From the NCBI GenBank assembly GCA_017482485.1, contig JAFUMV010000149.1, forward strand, positions 1 through 54,810: a DNA stretch of 54,810 nt, given 5' to 3'. The notes under the pieces were generated by a model, which was given only the letters and a program-made list of their open reading frames with translations, ran no database searches and was not told the origin of the DNA. This document shows, one piece after another, positions 18,735 to 27,696 of the stretch; positions within the stretch are counted from its first letter, which is position 1, and the number at the start of each line of letters is the position of its first letter. The position numbers were made by a program, and so were the translations under genes. Origin of the DNA: Lachnospiraceae bacterium. GTDB lineage: Bacteria > Bacillota > Clostridia > Lachnospirales > Lachnospiraceae.

Positions 18735-19718
18735 TTAGAACAATGCGCCTTCTTCTGAATATTTATTCGCTGCCCAGTTACTCAGCAGAACCAAGAAGAA
18801 GCCAACGATCGACTGGAAGAAGCCCGTTGCAGAGGAAATACCAATGTCCCCCAGCTGTCTCAAAGCGCGGTAAATGTATGTATCAATAACGTCCGCAGTC
18901 TCATAAAGTGTAGGCATATCGCCTGTCACGTTGTAGAACAGACCAAAGTCAGAGTTCATGATTTTACCAACAGACAACAGAGTCATCGTGATGACTGTAG
19001 GCTTTAGCAGCGGCAGGCTGATGTATCTGGTCTGCTGCCATCTGGATGCTCCGTCAATCTTAGCTGCTTCATAATAGGAACTGTCAATACCGCTGATGGT
19101 TGCCAGATAAACTACCGCATTGTATCCGGCACCTTTCCAGATGTTTACAATTAGTAAAATCCAGGGCCACCATTTTGCTTCCATATAGAAGGCAACCTTT
19201 TCACCGCCCAGGGATACGATAATCCGGTTGATTACACCATTCTCAAATCCCAAAAGACCGCTTACAAAAATACCGATTACTACTGTAGAAATGAAGTAAG
19301 GTAAAAAGGTAATTGACTGCGTAATCTTCTTAATATACTTATTGGAAATTTCATTAAAGCAAAGCGCCAGCGCCAGTGCAAATACTGTACCCACCGAGAT
19401 AAACAGCGCATTCAATATAATCGTATTCTTGATGGCATTAAGCGCTACTGCATTATTCTTGAACAGAATCTCAAAATTCTTATACCAGGGATCCATAAAA
19501 GGGCTGCCCCAGATACCAAGTCTGAAATTGTACTTCTTAAACGCGATGATCAAACCGCCCATGGGCAGGTAAGCAAAGCAGAACAGTAAAACAACAGCAG
19601 GAATCGACATTGCATACAGCTGCCAGTTATTTCTGATCGACAGCAGAATCCGTTCCCCAAGTTTCCGCTTCTTACCAGATACCGACTTTAATTTCTTCTG
19701 ATTTTTCAAGCTCTTCAT
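18735..19718 (-). CDS. CUT1 ABC transporter permease (LplB-like)
   Basis: First gene of the minus-strand glycan block. It has about six membrane segments and an EAA loop (SSYYEAAKIDGASRWQQTRYI). The open frame extends up to an ATG at 19760, but a TTGACA/TAGCAT promoter places transcription start at about 19754, so that ATG would not be in the message. The in-frame ATG at 19718 (MKSLKNQ) is used here; a TTG nine bases further in is also possible, preceded by AGGGG. The N-terminus is rich in lysine before the first membrane segment. Repression probably acts through the palindrome overlapping 19748-19760. Confidence 0.88.
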   Translation of the reverse strand: MKSLKNQKKLKSVSGKKRKLGERILLSIRNNWQLYAMSIPAVVLLFCFAYLPMGGLIIAFKKYNFRLGIWGSPFMDPWYKNFEILFKNNAVALNAIKNTIILNALFISVGTVFALALALCFNEISNKYIKKITQSITFLPYFISTVVIGIFVSGLLGFENGVINRIIVSLGGEKVAFYMEAKWWPWILLIVNIWKGAGYNAVVYLATISGIDSSYYEAAKIDGASRWQQTRYISLPLLKPTVITMTLLSVGKIMNSDFGLFYNVTGDMPTLYETADVIDTYIYRALRQLGDIGISSATGFFQSIVGFFLVLLSNWAANKYSEEGALF

Positions 19719-19747
19719 CCCCTTTTTCTTTGACTTATCAAGTGTTA

Positions 19748-19760
19748 TTTGATATATCAT
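19748..19760. promoter_or_regulatory. Operator-like site over the LplB-operon transcription start
   Basis: TTTGATATATCAT matches the palindrome TTTGATATATCAAA found upstream of the divergent GntR-type regulator. It lies immediately downstream of the -10 box of the permease promoter, where a bound repressor would block initiation. The site family is specific to this 262-bp intergenic region as far as I could see. Confidence 0.65.
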
Positions 19761-19789
19761 ATGCTATCATCATTTTGCTAACATGTCAA
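19761..19789 (-). promoter_or_regulatory. Promoter of the glycan-utilisation block
   Basis: A perfect TTGACA -35 (19784-19789) and TAGCAT -10 (19761-19766) are separated by exactly 17 nt on the minus strand. It would drive the permeases, binding protein and hydrolases downstream. An operator-like repeat covers its start point. Confidence 0.7.
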
Positions 19790-19892
19790 TACTTAAGTTA
19801 TGTTTTCAACGTCACTTTGTCTATTAGATAGAATTTTATATTATTATTTTGTACATATTGCACATTTCATATTTCTCGTCGGGGATTATTCA

Positions 19893-19926
19893 TTTGATAT
19901 GTCATTCATCATTTTGATATATCAAA
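19893..19926. promoter_or_regulatory. Two operator-like palindromes upstream of the GntR-type regulator
   Basis: TTTGATATGTCAT (19893-19905) and the perfect 14-bp palindrome TTTGATATATCAAA (19913-19926) lie just upstream of the regulator's -35 box. The 20-nt centre-to-centre distance would place them on nearly the same DNA face for two dimers. They share sequence with the site at the divergent permease promoter, so one regulator could control both directions. Confidence 0.7.
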
Positions 19927-19934
19927 TTATTCTA

Positions 19935-19963
19935 TTGACTATTTCTTCCATTTCTCTTATAAT
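19935..19963 (+). promoter_or_regulatory. Promoter of the GntR-type regulator
   Basis: TTGACT (19935-19940) and a perfect TATAAT (19958-19963) are separated by 17 nt. The promoter lies between operator-like repeats on both sides, which implies autoregulation. Confidence 0.8.
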
Positions 19964-19967
19964 CAAT

Positions 19968-19998
19968 TATATCAAACGATGTTTCGTATATATCAAAG
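19968..19998. promoter_or_regulatory. Further operator half-sites downstream of the regulator promoter
   Basis: TATATCAAA (19968-19976) and TATATATCAAAG (19987-19998) repeat the right half of the TTTGATATATCAAA palindrome. They lie between the -10 box and the start codon, where binding would block the regulator's own transcription. Confidence 0.5.
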
Positions 19999-20022
19999 AA
20001 TTCAGAAAGCAGATGTAAAGTT

Positions 20023-21162
20023 ATGAACCAGGAAGCCGGCAAAAAGCCTAAATATGAAATTATTACAGATGACATCCTGACCAGAATCAGGAATAATGAT
20101 TTTTCTTACGATACAGTACTGTGTACAGAGATGCAGCTGACAGAGCAATACGGTGTCAGCCGCATTACCGCCAAACGCGCGCTCACAGATCTGGAACAGA
20201 GAGGTATCCTCTACCGGAAGCGGGGCGTCGGCAGCTTTGTGGCGCGCAATGCCCTGAATAACCTCAACAACCAGCATCAACCGTCCTCTTCTTCCAAAAT
20301 GGTATCCTTTCTCCTGCCGTTTGATATCACCAAAGGCGGTATGCTCCAGACAATCAAAACAGTAAACGGCGCGCTGAATGACAACGGCTATCTGATGAGC
20401 ATTTACATTTCCAACACTTCCGCCGCAAAAGAAAAGGCCAACATACAGCTATTGCTTTCCCAGAATATTTCCGGCCTGGTTTATTACCCCTTCCGTGACA
20501 ACATTAATCTGAACATGCTCAACGAATTTGTTTATGCCAAGATCCCCGTTGTTGTCATTGATAAGTCTACCGACTGTCCTTATATTCAAAATGTAATCTC
20601 CGATAATTTCGAGGGCGGCCGGCTTTTAACAGAGCACCTGATCAATCTCGGACATAAGAATATCGGTTTTCTTACCACCGCACCGGTGGAAGAGACATCC
20701 ACCGTCCGCAACCGTTTCGGCGGTTACCTGCAGCAGCTTATTTCCGCAGGGCTCACGCCGGATCCTGCAAATATCATCTGCACGCCTTACGAGGTGACCG
20801 AAGAGGATATCGAATCCGAAAATTCGAGGTTTCGCAATGCTGTTCACCGTATGTATATCAACGGTGCCACAGCTCTTCTTACCGAAAATGACCGGGTTGC
20901 CCAGCTTGCAATCTGCGCCTGCCGAAAGCTCAATCTCCGGGTTCCGGAGGACATCAGCATCTGTGGCTTCGATGACCAGGAAATCGCTACGGAATATGAT
21001 ATCACCTCCGTCCGTCAGGACTTCACCGGTATCGGGCAGCGCATCAGCGAACTTATGCTCGCTTCCATTAAAGAACCGTCCTGCGGCGGCAAAAAGGTCA
21101 CGGTACCGGTTGAGCTCGTTATCCGCGGTTCCACCGGCGCCCCCAAGCAACCGTTGCTATAA
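20023..21162 (+). CDS. GntR-type winged-helix regulator with LacI-type sugar-binding domain
   Basis: A 379-residue regulator. Residues ~10-75 are a GntR winged helix-turn-helix (LTEQYGVSRITAKRALTDLEQRGILYRKRGVGSFVA). From ~90 on it is a periplasmic-binding-protein fold as in LacI and AraR, with EGGRLLTEHLINLGHKNIGFL and VPEDISICGFDDQEIA, where a sugar effector would bind. This domain order is the AraR type, common in Firmicutes for sugar-inducible repressors. It is divergent from the permease/hydrolase block and shares its operator repeats, so it most likely represses that block and itself until an imported sugar binds. The Shine-Dalgarno is weak (GTAAAG). A strong terminator follows. Confidence 0.93.
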   Translation: MNQEAGKKPKYEIITDDILTRIRNNDFSYDTVLCTEMQLTEQYGVSRITAKRALTDLEQRGILYRKRGVGSFVARNALNNLNNQHQPSSSSKMVSFLLPFDITKGGMLQTIKTVNGALNDNGYLMSIYISNTSAAKEKANIQLLLSQNISGLVYYPFRDNINLNMLNEFVYAKIPVVVIDKSTDCPYIQNVISDNFEGGRLLTEHLINLGHKNIGFLTTAPVEETSTVRNRFGGYLQQLISAGLTPDPANIICTPYEVTEEDIESENSRFRNAVHRMYINGATALLTENDRVAQLAICACRKLNLRVPEDISICGFDDQEIATEYDITSVRQDFTGIGQRISELMLASIKEPSCGGKKVTVPVELVIRGSTGAPKQPLL

Positions 21163-21183
21163 GCCGAACGGGTGTAAATTAAT

Positions 21184-21229
21184 AAAACCGGGCAAAATCT
21201 TCTTCACAGAGATTTTCACCCGGTTTTTT
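21184..21229 (+). terminator. Terminator after the GntR-type regulator
   Basis: AAACCGGG plus AAAATC pair with GATTTT and CCCGGTTT around an 11-nt loop, followed by TTTT. The A-run on the other side of the stem means it may also work for the converging GH38 gene. Confidence 0.85.
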
Positions 21230-21251
21230 ATGTAACTATGGATTTTTTACT

Positions 21252-24200
21252 TTAATATTTCACCAGTAATGTCTTAATTTCAAAGGGCTTGAAGCTTAAG
21301 TCAATCTCCTGTCCCGCTTCCAATACCTGTATGGTTTCTTCCAGCATATTCGTTTCCGCAATTTCCTTCACCGGAATGCCAAGGTGCAGTTTGGCTGCCG
21401 TCCAGGTTCCTTCCGCTTCATACAGACGCAGAACAAATCCTTTCACCGCATCTTCTGCCGGTTTGATGGTCTCTGCAATCACGTTCTCTGCATCTACATG
21501 CAGCAGGCTGTCAAGAACAAGTTCCCCATTTGTAATGAGCGGTTTTTCATTCAGCAGATATGCCGGGCGGATCACGTTTGCCGCATTCATGCTGCCCGCA
21601 TGAGGCAGGAATGCATAAGTACAGCAGTGTGTTCCCTTGTCCCCTCTGTAATCCGGCCTGCAGCCGCCCTTGTGCAGAGACAGATGCATTTCGGAATCTT
21701 TGATGCTGATACCGTATTTGCAGTCATTTAACAGCGCTGCGCCGTATCTGGTTTCGGAAAGGTCAGTATATTTGTGATTTGATACCTCAAATTTCGCTTT
21801 TTCTATGGATGTATTGCGGTTTGTCACTCTGCGGATATAACCGAACTGAATTTCCTGGCTTGCATAATCCGCATGAATGGTGGTATCAAAAGCAGTCTTT
21901 AAGAACCGGTGATCATCCTGCCAGTCCATCTTCGTTTCAAATACAATCTGCATATTGTCTGCATAGAAAATAATGTCCTGCACAAGAGAGGATTTTTCCG
22001 TCAGCTGATAATGGCTGCGAATACGATATTCCACCGCACCGTCTGCCACCACTTCTCTGCTCAGAAGCTTTGCTGTATCCGCAAATTTCTCTTCACAGTC
22101 AGCATCAATGTCCCAGTTGTCCCATCCCAGAGAAACATCTTCCGCTATAAGGAATGTATTTAATGCATACCCCTCACCGCGAAGCTGTCTGCCGTTTTGT
22201 TTATCAACCAGAGACTCCATGTATCCCTTTTCATTAAATACTACCGAATAAAACGGAGTATCCAGGCTCATTCCTTCCGCTTTAAAAGCAGATTTTTCCT
22301 TACCCTTCTCCTCTGCCTTCTGTAATGTAAGAGAACCATAAGCGGGAAGTTTTACGCCCATGACCGCAAGCTTCGGATTCCCGTTCATATCCACAATCAC
22401 CTGCTGGTCATAGCTTCCTTCCACAAAAGAACCGTCAAAGGGCAGATAAATCACATCCCCCCGCTCAAAAGGAAGTGTGTTAACCAGGGTAATTTTATCT
22501 TCTGTGCTGCTGCCAACTGCCATGCCTTCCAGAATCTCTGCAGACTTTGATTTCGCTTTCACAATTGCCGCCGAAACCTCACGAATCGCATCATCATGAG
22601 CATCCGGGATACAGGTGCCGGGCAAGGTATCATGGAACTGATTCACAAGCAGATCTTCCATTAAAGGACGAATTTCTTCGCCGCTGGCCGTCTGATCTTT
22701 CCGAATGGCATCGCGAACGGTCAGATATTCCAGATCACGCAGCGCAAACTCCGCTTTCCGGTTGTTGCGTTTGATCGTATGCTGGTTGGTCAGAGTGCCG
22801 CGGTGCAGCTCCAGATAAAGCTCTCCGGAATAAGTGGAAGGGCAGTACACGGAATCTTCCAGCTCCTCCATGAACCGGCTCACCGTTGTGTGAGAAGATC
22901 TGGGCAGACCTTCCACATCCCCCAGTCTTTCCGCCATTTCAATCATTTCAAACTGCGGACCTCCGCCGCCGTCACCATAACCATAGGAGAACAGGCGCAT
23001 ATTGGAAACTTCCCGTTCCTTGATGGTGTCTCCCTGCTTATCCAGCACATTTCTCTGCATATTTTCCGGGTCCGGCCACAGATGGCTTCTGTTTAAATGG
23101 GTCAGCACCTTCGATCCGTCAATTCCCTTCCAGTAAAAAGTATCATACGGGAAATCATTGGTATCGTTCCAGCTCATCTTGGTGGTCAGAAAATATTTGA
23201 TACCGCAGCCATGCATGATCTGCGGCAGGGCAGCAGAATATCCAAAGGTATCCGGCAGCCAGAAGGAATCCGAGGTATAATCAAAATTCTCTCTGGTGAA
23301 ACGCTGTCCCCATAAAAACTGTCGAATCATGGACTCACCGGAAGGAATATTACAGTCACACTCGATCCACACACCGCCGTTTGGTTCATAGCGACCGGCA
23401 GCGACCTGCTTTTTGATCTCTTCAAACAGATCCGGATACAGGCGTTTCATCATATCACTGTGATAGGCCGAACTCTGTACAAAAGTATAATCCGGATACT
23501 GATCCATCAGATTCATCTGATTTGCATAAGTTCTGGCACACTTCTTCTCTGTCTCCTTGCGCGTCCACAGCCAGGAAGTATCCATATGGGAGTGGCCGAT
23601 CAGTCCCACGTAAGGCGCCGAAGCGGAATTGGTTTCGGAAAGCATATCTTTTAAGATTGCATTGGCATTGCGGGCCCCTTCCATAAACTTTTCCCAGCCC
23701 ACATATTCAAAATCATAATAGATAAATCCATGAATCTCAAGGAGCGCCTTCACCACTTCTGCGCGGCGGAAGCTGCTTTTATCCATCACCGCTGCCATCT
23801 GATTCGCAATTTTTAAATTGTAATAAAAATCAGCCAGCTCTTCTCTCTTTAAGCAGATATCCACACCCTGATAGCTGATGATATAAGGTCTGTGCTCGTC
23901 ATCTCTAAAGGGCTGCGTCCCCTTTACGAAGTGACCGGCGTAAAATTCAATCGCCACATCAATCTTTTCGCCCGCTTTTACGTCCTGCTTTAACAGGTCA
24001 CAATAGTGATTGCCCCGGCTGTTCTTTTCATATTTTGTGGCATAGTTGCCGTAGGGCTTTCCATTCACCCAAAGCATGCCTTCATAAGCCTCGCCTCTGG
24101 GCCAGATGAAAAGAGATTTTCCCTCCAGCGCTTCCGGCACACGATAGCTGCCCTTCATCCAGACATAAAGCCCTTCGCCCTCGAAGTTTGTTCCTTTTTC

Positions 24201-24365
24201 CATCGGAGAAAAATTTTCATCCGCCGGAATCGCATGATGACTTCCATCAGTCGGATAAGCCATCATATCCATCTCGTCTACCTTTTCAAATAAATGCTCT
24301 TCCAGCATTTCTTCCAGACGCTTCAACTTTCCAAGCATCCGCTCAATCTGTTTTTCAGAATACAT
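21252..24365 (-). CDS. GH38 alpha-mannosidase (Ams1 type)
   Basis: A 1037-residue alpha-mannosidase of the long GH38 branch related to fungal Ams1. An N-terminal beta-sandwich (~1-240) precedes the catalytic domain. Zinc site GHSHMDTSWLW, nucleophile Asp in FWLPDTFGYSAALPQI and the later zinc histidine in NQFHDTLPGTCIPDAHDD are present, so it should be active. No signal peptide, hence cytoplasmic. It is the second GH38 here and differs from the 933-residue one in branch, suggesting different mannosidic linkages. It has its own promoter and converges on the GntR-type regulator gene. Start preceded by AAAGGGG. Confidence 0.93.
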   Translation of the reverse strand: MYSEKQIERMLGKLKRLEEMLEEHLFEKVDEMDMMAYPTDGSHHAIPADENFSPMEKGTNFEGEGLYVWMKGSYRVPEALEGKSLFIWPRGEAYEGMLWVNGKPYGNYATKYEKNSRGNHYCDLLKQDVKAGEKIDVAIEFYAGHFVKGTQPFRDDEHRPYIISYQGVDICLKREELADFYYNLKIANQMAAVMDKSSFRRAEVVKALLEIHGFIYYDFEYVGWEKFMEGARNANAILKDMLSETNSASAPYVGLIGHSHMDTSWLWTRKETEKKCARTYANQMNLMDQYPDYTFVQSSAYHSDMMKRLYPDLFEEIKKQVAAGRYEPNGGVWIECDCNIPSGESMIRQFLWGQRFTRENFDYTSDSFWLPDTFGYSAALPQIMHGCGIKYFLTTKMSWNDTNDFPYDTFYWKGIDGSKVLTHLNRSHLWPDPENMQRNVLDKQGDTIKEREVSNMRLFSYGYGDGGGGPQFEMIEMAERLGDVEGLPRSSHTTVSRFMEELEDSVYCPSTYSGELYLELHRGTLTNQHTIKRNNRKAEFALRDLEYLTVRDAIRKDQTASGEEIRPLMEDLLVNQFHDTLPGTCIPDAHDDAIREVSAAIVKAKSKSAEILEGMAVGSSTEDKITLVNTLPFERGDVIYLPFDGSFVEGSYDQQVIVDMNGNPKLAVMGVKLPAYGSLTLQKAEEKGKEKSAFKAEGMSLDTPFYSVVFNEKGYMESLVDKQNGRQLRGEGYALNTFLIAEDVSLGWDNWDIDADCEEKFADTAKLLSREVVADGAVEYRIRSHYQLTEKSSLVQDIIFYADNMQIVFETKMDWQDDHRFLKTAFDTTIHADYASQEIQFGYIRRVTNRNTSIEKAKFEVSNHKYTDLSETRYGAALLNDCKYGISIKDSEMHLSLHKGGCRPDYRGDKGTHCCTYAFLPHAGSMNAANVIRPAYLLNEKPLITNGELVLDSLLHVDAENVIAETIKPAEDAVKGFVLRLYEAEGTWTAAKLHLGIPVKEIAETNMLEETIQVLEAGQEIDLSFKPFEIKTLLVKY

Positions 24366-24407
24366 CGCTGACCCCTTTCCACCAAAACATTAGTCTGTTT
24401 TTTGCAT

Positions 24408-24436
24408 ATTTTAAGCGATATAACGGCAGATCACAA
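24408..24436 (-). promoter_or_regulatory. Candidate promoter of the Ams1-type GH38
   Basis: TTGTGA (24431-24436) and TAAAAT (24408-24413) are 17 nt apart reading minus, about 40 nt upstream of the start codon. It sits in the 152-nt gap after the isomerase-like gene, so the mannosidase can be transcribed separately from the dehydrogenase cassette. Confidence 0.5.
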
Positions 24437-24517
24437 GCATAAAACTACAAGATAATTAAATATGTAAAAAATGGGATACTCTTTCCAAAAATTATGCCCC
24501 GCCGATGCCCTGCATCT

Positions 24518-25378
24518 CTATTTTAAAATTTCCTCCAGCGCTTCATATGCCGCAGCAAATGCCTGTGCCCCATCGCCTTTTTCCTTCTTTTGTCCCTCTT
24601 TTTCCAACATGGCAAAGCCGGCAAAATCCACCAGATGAGGCTCCATGCTTAAAACACCCTCATATCCGGCGCTGTCCAGCCGTTTGAATATTTCCGCCAG
24701 CTTACCGTCCCCTTTTCCAGGAAGCACAACCCGTCCGGATGCAGTCTCCGCATCCTTGACATGAATGCAGGAAATATACGGTTTCAGCATTTCATAGGCC
24801 TCTGCCGTATCCTGCCTACACTGTACAAAGTTTGCGAAATCAAAAGTACAGCCGAAATTGGGACCATAAAAACGCTCCATCAATTCCAGGCAGCGGGGTG
24901 CCGTGTCTCCATAGATGTCTTTTTCGTTTTCATGCAGCAAAATCACATCCTTCTGCCGTGCAAGGGCCACCATAGCTTCCACGCGTTCCATCACCGTCTC
25001 CCGAAACGCTTCCGGCTGTCTGCCCTTCGGAATGAAAAAGCTGAACATTCTGATATATCTGCAATCCAGCACCTTTGCCAGATCCGCCACATGGTCAAGC
25101 TTTGCAAGATGTGGTTCAAAATCATCCTCAATGCTGATTTTTCCGATGGGAGAGCCCAGTGCCGATACCCGGATTTTGTTTTGATCCAGTTTTTCCTTTA
25201 AGGCTTTTGCCTGTTCCAATGTGTAATCGGCTACATTGATGCCGTCACCGCTGCGAAATTCGATCTGAGATATCCCCAGCTGTTTTAAAACAGCCAGCTG
25301 TTTATCCACATTAATATCAATCTCGTCCGCAAAACCGCTGACGGGACAATTTTTTAAGATTTTTCTTTCTTTGCTCAT
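24518..25378 (-). CDS. Sugar phosphate isomerase/epimerase-family TIM-barrel protein
   Basis: A 286-residue xylose-isomerase-like TIM barrel. Metal-ligand type residues appear in ILLHENEKD (Glu), CTFDFANF (Asp), and the terminal SMEPHLVDF (Glu), as in epimerases and 3-keto-sugar-handling members. No signal peptide. GGAGG lies 5 nt from the start. It is the last gene of a four-gene minus-strand cassette with two Gfo/Idh/MocA dehydrogenases and a second TIM barrel, suggesting oxidation of a sugar or cyclitol followed by isomerisation or cleavage. The exact substrate is unknown. Confidence 0.85.
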   Translation of the reverse strand: MSKERKILKNCPVSGFADEIDINVDKQLAVLKQLGISQIEFRSGDGINVADYTLEQAKALKEKLDQNKIRVSALGSPIGKISIEDDFEPHLAKLDHVADLAKVLDCRYIRMFSFFIPKGRQPEAFRETVMERVEAMVALARQKDVILLHENEKDIYGDTAPRCLELMERFYGPNFGCTFDFANFVQCRQDTAEAYEMLKPYISCIHVKDAETASGRVVLPGKGDGKLAEIFKRLDSAGYEGVLSMEPHLVDFAGFAMLEKEGQKKEKGDGAQAFAAAYEALEEILK

Positions 25379-25444
25379 TTTTCCTCCATATTGACGGCCA
25401 GTTTTTGTCAGCTGCTGTTGTCACATCTTTTCTGCATGGCGCAG

Positions 25445-26470
25445 TCACAAAGCCGCAGCGATGCTGTCCGTATAAATTCTGCTGTCGGTCCGGGCGGATT
25501 CATAAACCGCCAGCATCAGCTTCAGCGTATCCTCTATGCCTTCCAGATCCTGCTCATAGCGCTTCTGCGTTTTTATGCTTTCATAAAAGTCTTCGATGCA
25601 GCCGGCATGACCGCTGCCCCAATAGCTTTTTCCAAGCGGAGCGGTCACTTCCACCTCAGGCAGTTCCACTCTTGCGTCCGGGTAAAAATAAGTCACTCGT
25701 TCCCCTTCCATTCGAATGGTCCGGTTCTCACAGGCAATTTCAATCAGAGGCGGCACATCCGCACAGTATGCTGTCGTGGCATAAAAACTGGCGTTCACAT
25801 TTTCATAACGGATATAGGCTTCCACCGTATCTTCCGTTTCGATCACTCCCTGCAGATGATGATTCGCCATCCTCGCATCCGTCCACACCGGTTTTCCCAG
25901 AAAATAATTCAAAAGATCCAGCGTATGTACCGATTGATTGGCCAGCGCACTGCCGCCCTCCGTGGTAAGACTGCCTCTCCAGCCGCTTTCCGTATAGTAT
26001 TTTTCGTTTCGGCACCAGGTCACAAATCCTCTGGCTCCCAGGACTTTTCCTGCCTCGCCCGATGCAAGCAGTCCCTTTATCAGCTGTACGCTTTTATTGT
26101 ACCGATTCTGAAAACAGAATCCGATTCTTTTCTCCGCCTGCTGTACTGCTTCTGCAAGCTGCCGATACTGCTGTGTCGAAATAACCGGCGGCTTTTCCAT
26201 GAAAACATGAACGCCCTGACCGAGGGCGTAAACCGCCATGGGCACATGCAGATAATGCGGGGTGCAGATATGCAGGACATCGGGCTTTTCGGCAGAGAGC
26301 ATCTCCTCCAAAGAGCTGTAGGCACGTCCGCCAAAGCGCTGGGCATAGGCCTGCGCTCTTTCGGGCTTGATATCCGCAAATCCCACAATTTCACCGATCT
26401 GTCGCTGTATTAAGCTCTGTGCATGTACTACAGCAATGCCGCCGCATCCCACAATCGCCGATTTCATCAT
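25445..26470 (-). CDS. Gfo/Idh/MocA-family oxidoreductase
   Basis: A 341-residue NAD(P)-dependent dehydrogenase. The Rossmann start AIVGCGGIAVVHAQSL binds the dinucleotide; the family motif EKPP (VFMEKPPVIS) and a downstream His in NQSVHTLDLLNYF contribute to the active site. The C-terminal half is the alpha/beta substrate domain. It lies 27 nt downstream of another member of the same family. Two adjacent ATGs open the frame and share an AAGGAG site. Substrate unknown; the family oxidises sugars, inositols and glycosides, often reversibly at C3. Confidence 0.88.
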   Translation of the reverse strand: MMKSAIVGCGGIAVVHAQSLIQRQIGEIVGFADIKPERAQAYAQRFGGRAYSSLEEMLSAEKPDVLHICTPHYLHVPMAVYALGQGVHVFMEKPPVISTQQYRQLAEAVQQAEKRIGFCFQNRYNKSVQLIKGLLASGEAGKVLGARGFVTWCRNEKYYTESGWRGSLTTEGGSALANQSVHTLDLLNYFLGKPVWTDARMANHHLQGVIETEDTVEAYIRYENVNASFYATTAYCADVPPLIEIACENRTIRMEGERVTYFYPDARVELPEVEVTAPLGKSYWGSGHAGCIEDFYESIKTQKRYEQDLEGIEDTLKLMLAVYESARTDSRIYTDSIAAAL

Positions 26471-26497
26471 CTTCCGTCAGCTCCTTCCGGTCACCTT

Positions 26498-27673
26498 TCA
26501 GCCATTTTGTTTTGAACCATAGGAATTACTGGTATCAAAAGTTGTCTCCTGCACATTCTCCTTTTTCCGGGAGCTTCTGCGCAGTTCATTTAATTTTTCC
26601 AGGAAAAGATCTTCATCCACAGGCAAAGTTACCGGTCTTTCCAGCCAGGAGGACAAATGCATGGCATTGGAAAGCATCAATCCGTTAATGCCTTCTTCCC
26701 CTCTTGCCACCAGCGGCTCGCCCCGCAGAATATTGCCTGCAAAAGCGCGCAGCACGCCCACATGCTGCAGGTTTAATCCATCCGTCTCAAGTTCCACAAA
26801 CCGCCCGTCCGGTCTGGAAAATCCTTCTGTTGCCTGATAACAGTATTCTCTTTCACTCACGTCCAGCACGTAGAAGGTAAGCTTATCGTTTTCACAGACC
26901 AGCTTCGCTTTTTCCAAAGTCACTTCAAAACGATTGGTTCCGGGCGCATCCGCCGTGGTGGTCACAAATACACCCGTCGCACCGTTTGCAAATTCCAGAT
27001 AAGCAGTCACATCATCTTCCACTTCGATGTCATGCCATTTTCCATTGTGGCAGAACGCCTGCACCTTCACCGGCAGCCCGCAGATCCACTGCAGCAGATC
27101 CAGATTGTGGGGGCACTGGTTCAGCAGCACGCCGCCGCCCTCGCCGTCCCAGGTTGCACGCCAGCCGCCGGAATTATAATAGGCCTGGGTGCGGTACCAG
27201 TCCGTAATGATCCAGTTCACACGCTTGATCTGACCGTATTCGCCGCTTTCTACGATCTCTTTCATCTTACGGTACACATGGTTGGTCCGCTGATTGAACA
27301 TCATTGCAAATACTTTGTCGGATTTTGCTGCCGCTTCGTTCATTTCCCGAACCTGTTTTGTATACACGCCAGCCGGCTTTTCGCTGATGGCATGCATGCC
27401 GTTTTCCAACGCTTTGATCACAAAACGGGGATGATCATAATGGGGCACTGCCACCAGCACTGCATCGCAGCAATGTGCATCGATCAGGCTGTCGCCGTCT
27501 TCAAAAATCTGCACGCTCTCCGGCAGATTCTCTTTTGCCCACTGACGCCGGGATTCTTTCAAATCAGCGACTGCTGCAAGTTCCATATCCGGCACTTTTC
27601 CTTCTATAATATTGTTGCAGTGACCGGATCCCATATTTCCGATTCCGATCACGCCAAGTCTGATTTTCTCCAT
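26498..27673 (-). CDS. Gfo/Idh/MocA-family oxidoreductase
   Basis: A 391-residue dehydrogenase with Rossmann motif GVIGIGNMGSGHCNN, family motif EKPAG and the substrate-domain signature GGGVLLNQCPHNLDLLQW with its catalytic-type histidine. Start: the frame can be extended four codons to a GTG, but that codon overlaps the GGAGG site; the ATG 5 nt after it (MEKIRLG) is chosen. It is larger than its neighbour (341 residues) and only moderately similar, so the two are likely to act on different intermediates rather than being a recent duplication. Confidence 0.88.
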   Translation of the reverse strand: MEKIRLGVIGIGNMGSGHCNNIIEGKVPDMELAAVADLKESRRQWAKENLPESVQIFEDGDSLIDAHCCDAVLVAVPHYDHPRFVIKALENGMHAISEKPAGVYTKQVREMNEAAAKSDKVFAMMFNQRTNHVYRKMKEIVESGEYGQIKRVNWIITDWYRTQAYYNSGGWRATWDGEGGGVLLNQCPHNLDLLQWICGLPVKVQAFCHNGKWHDIEVEDDVTAYLEFANGATGVFVTTTADAPGTNRFEVTLEKAKLVCENDKLTFYVLDVSEREYCYQATEGFSRPDGRFVELETDGLNLQHVGVLRAFAGNILRGEPLVARGEEGINGLMLSNAMHLSSWLERPVTLPVDEDLFLEKLNELRRSSRKKENVQETTFDTSNSYGSKQNG

Positions 27674-27696
27674 ATTAACCTCCACTGATATTATTT

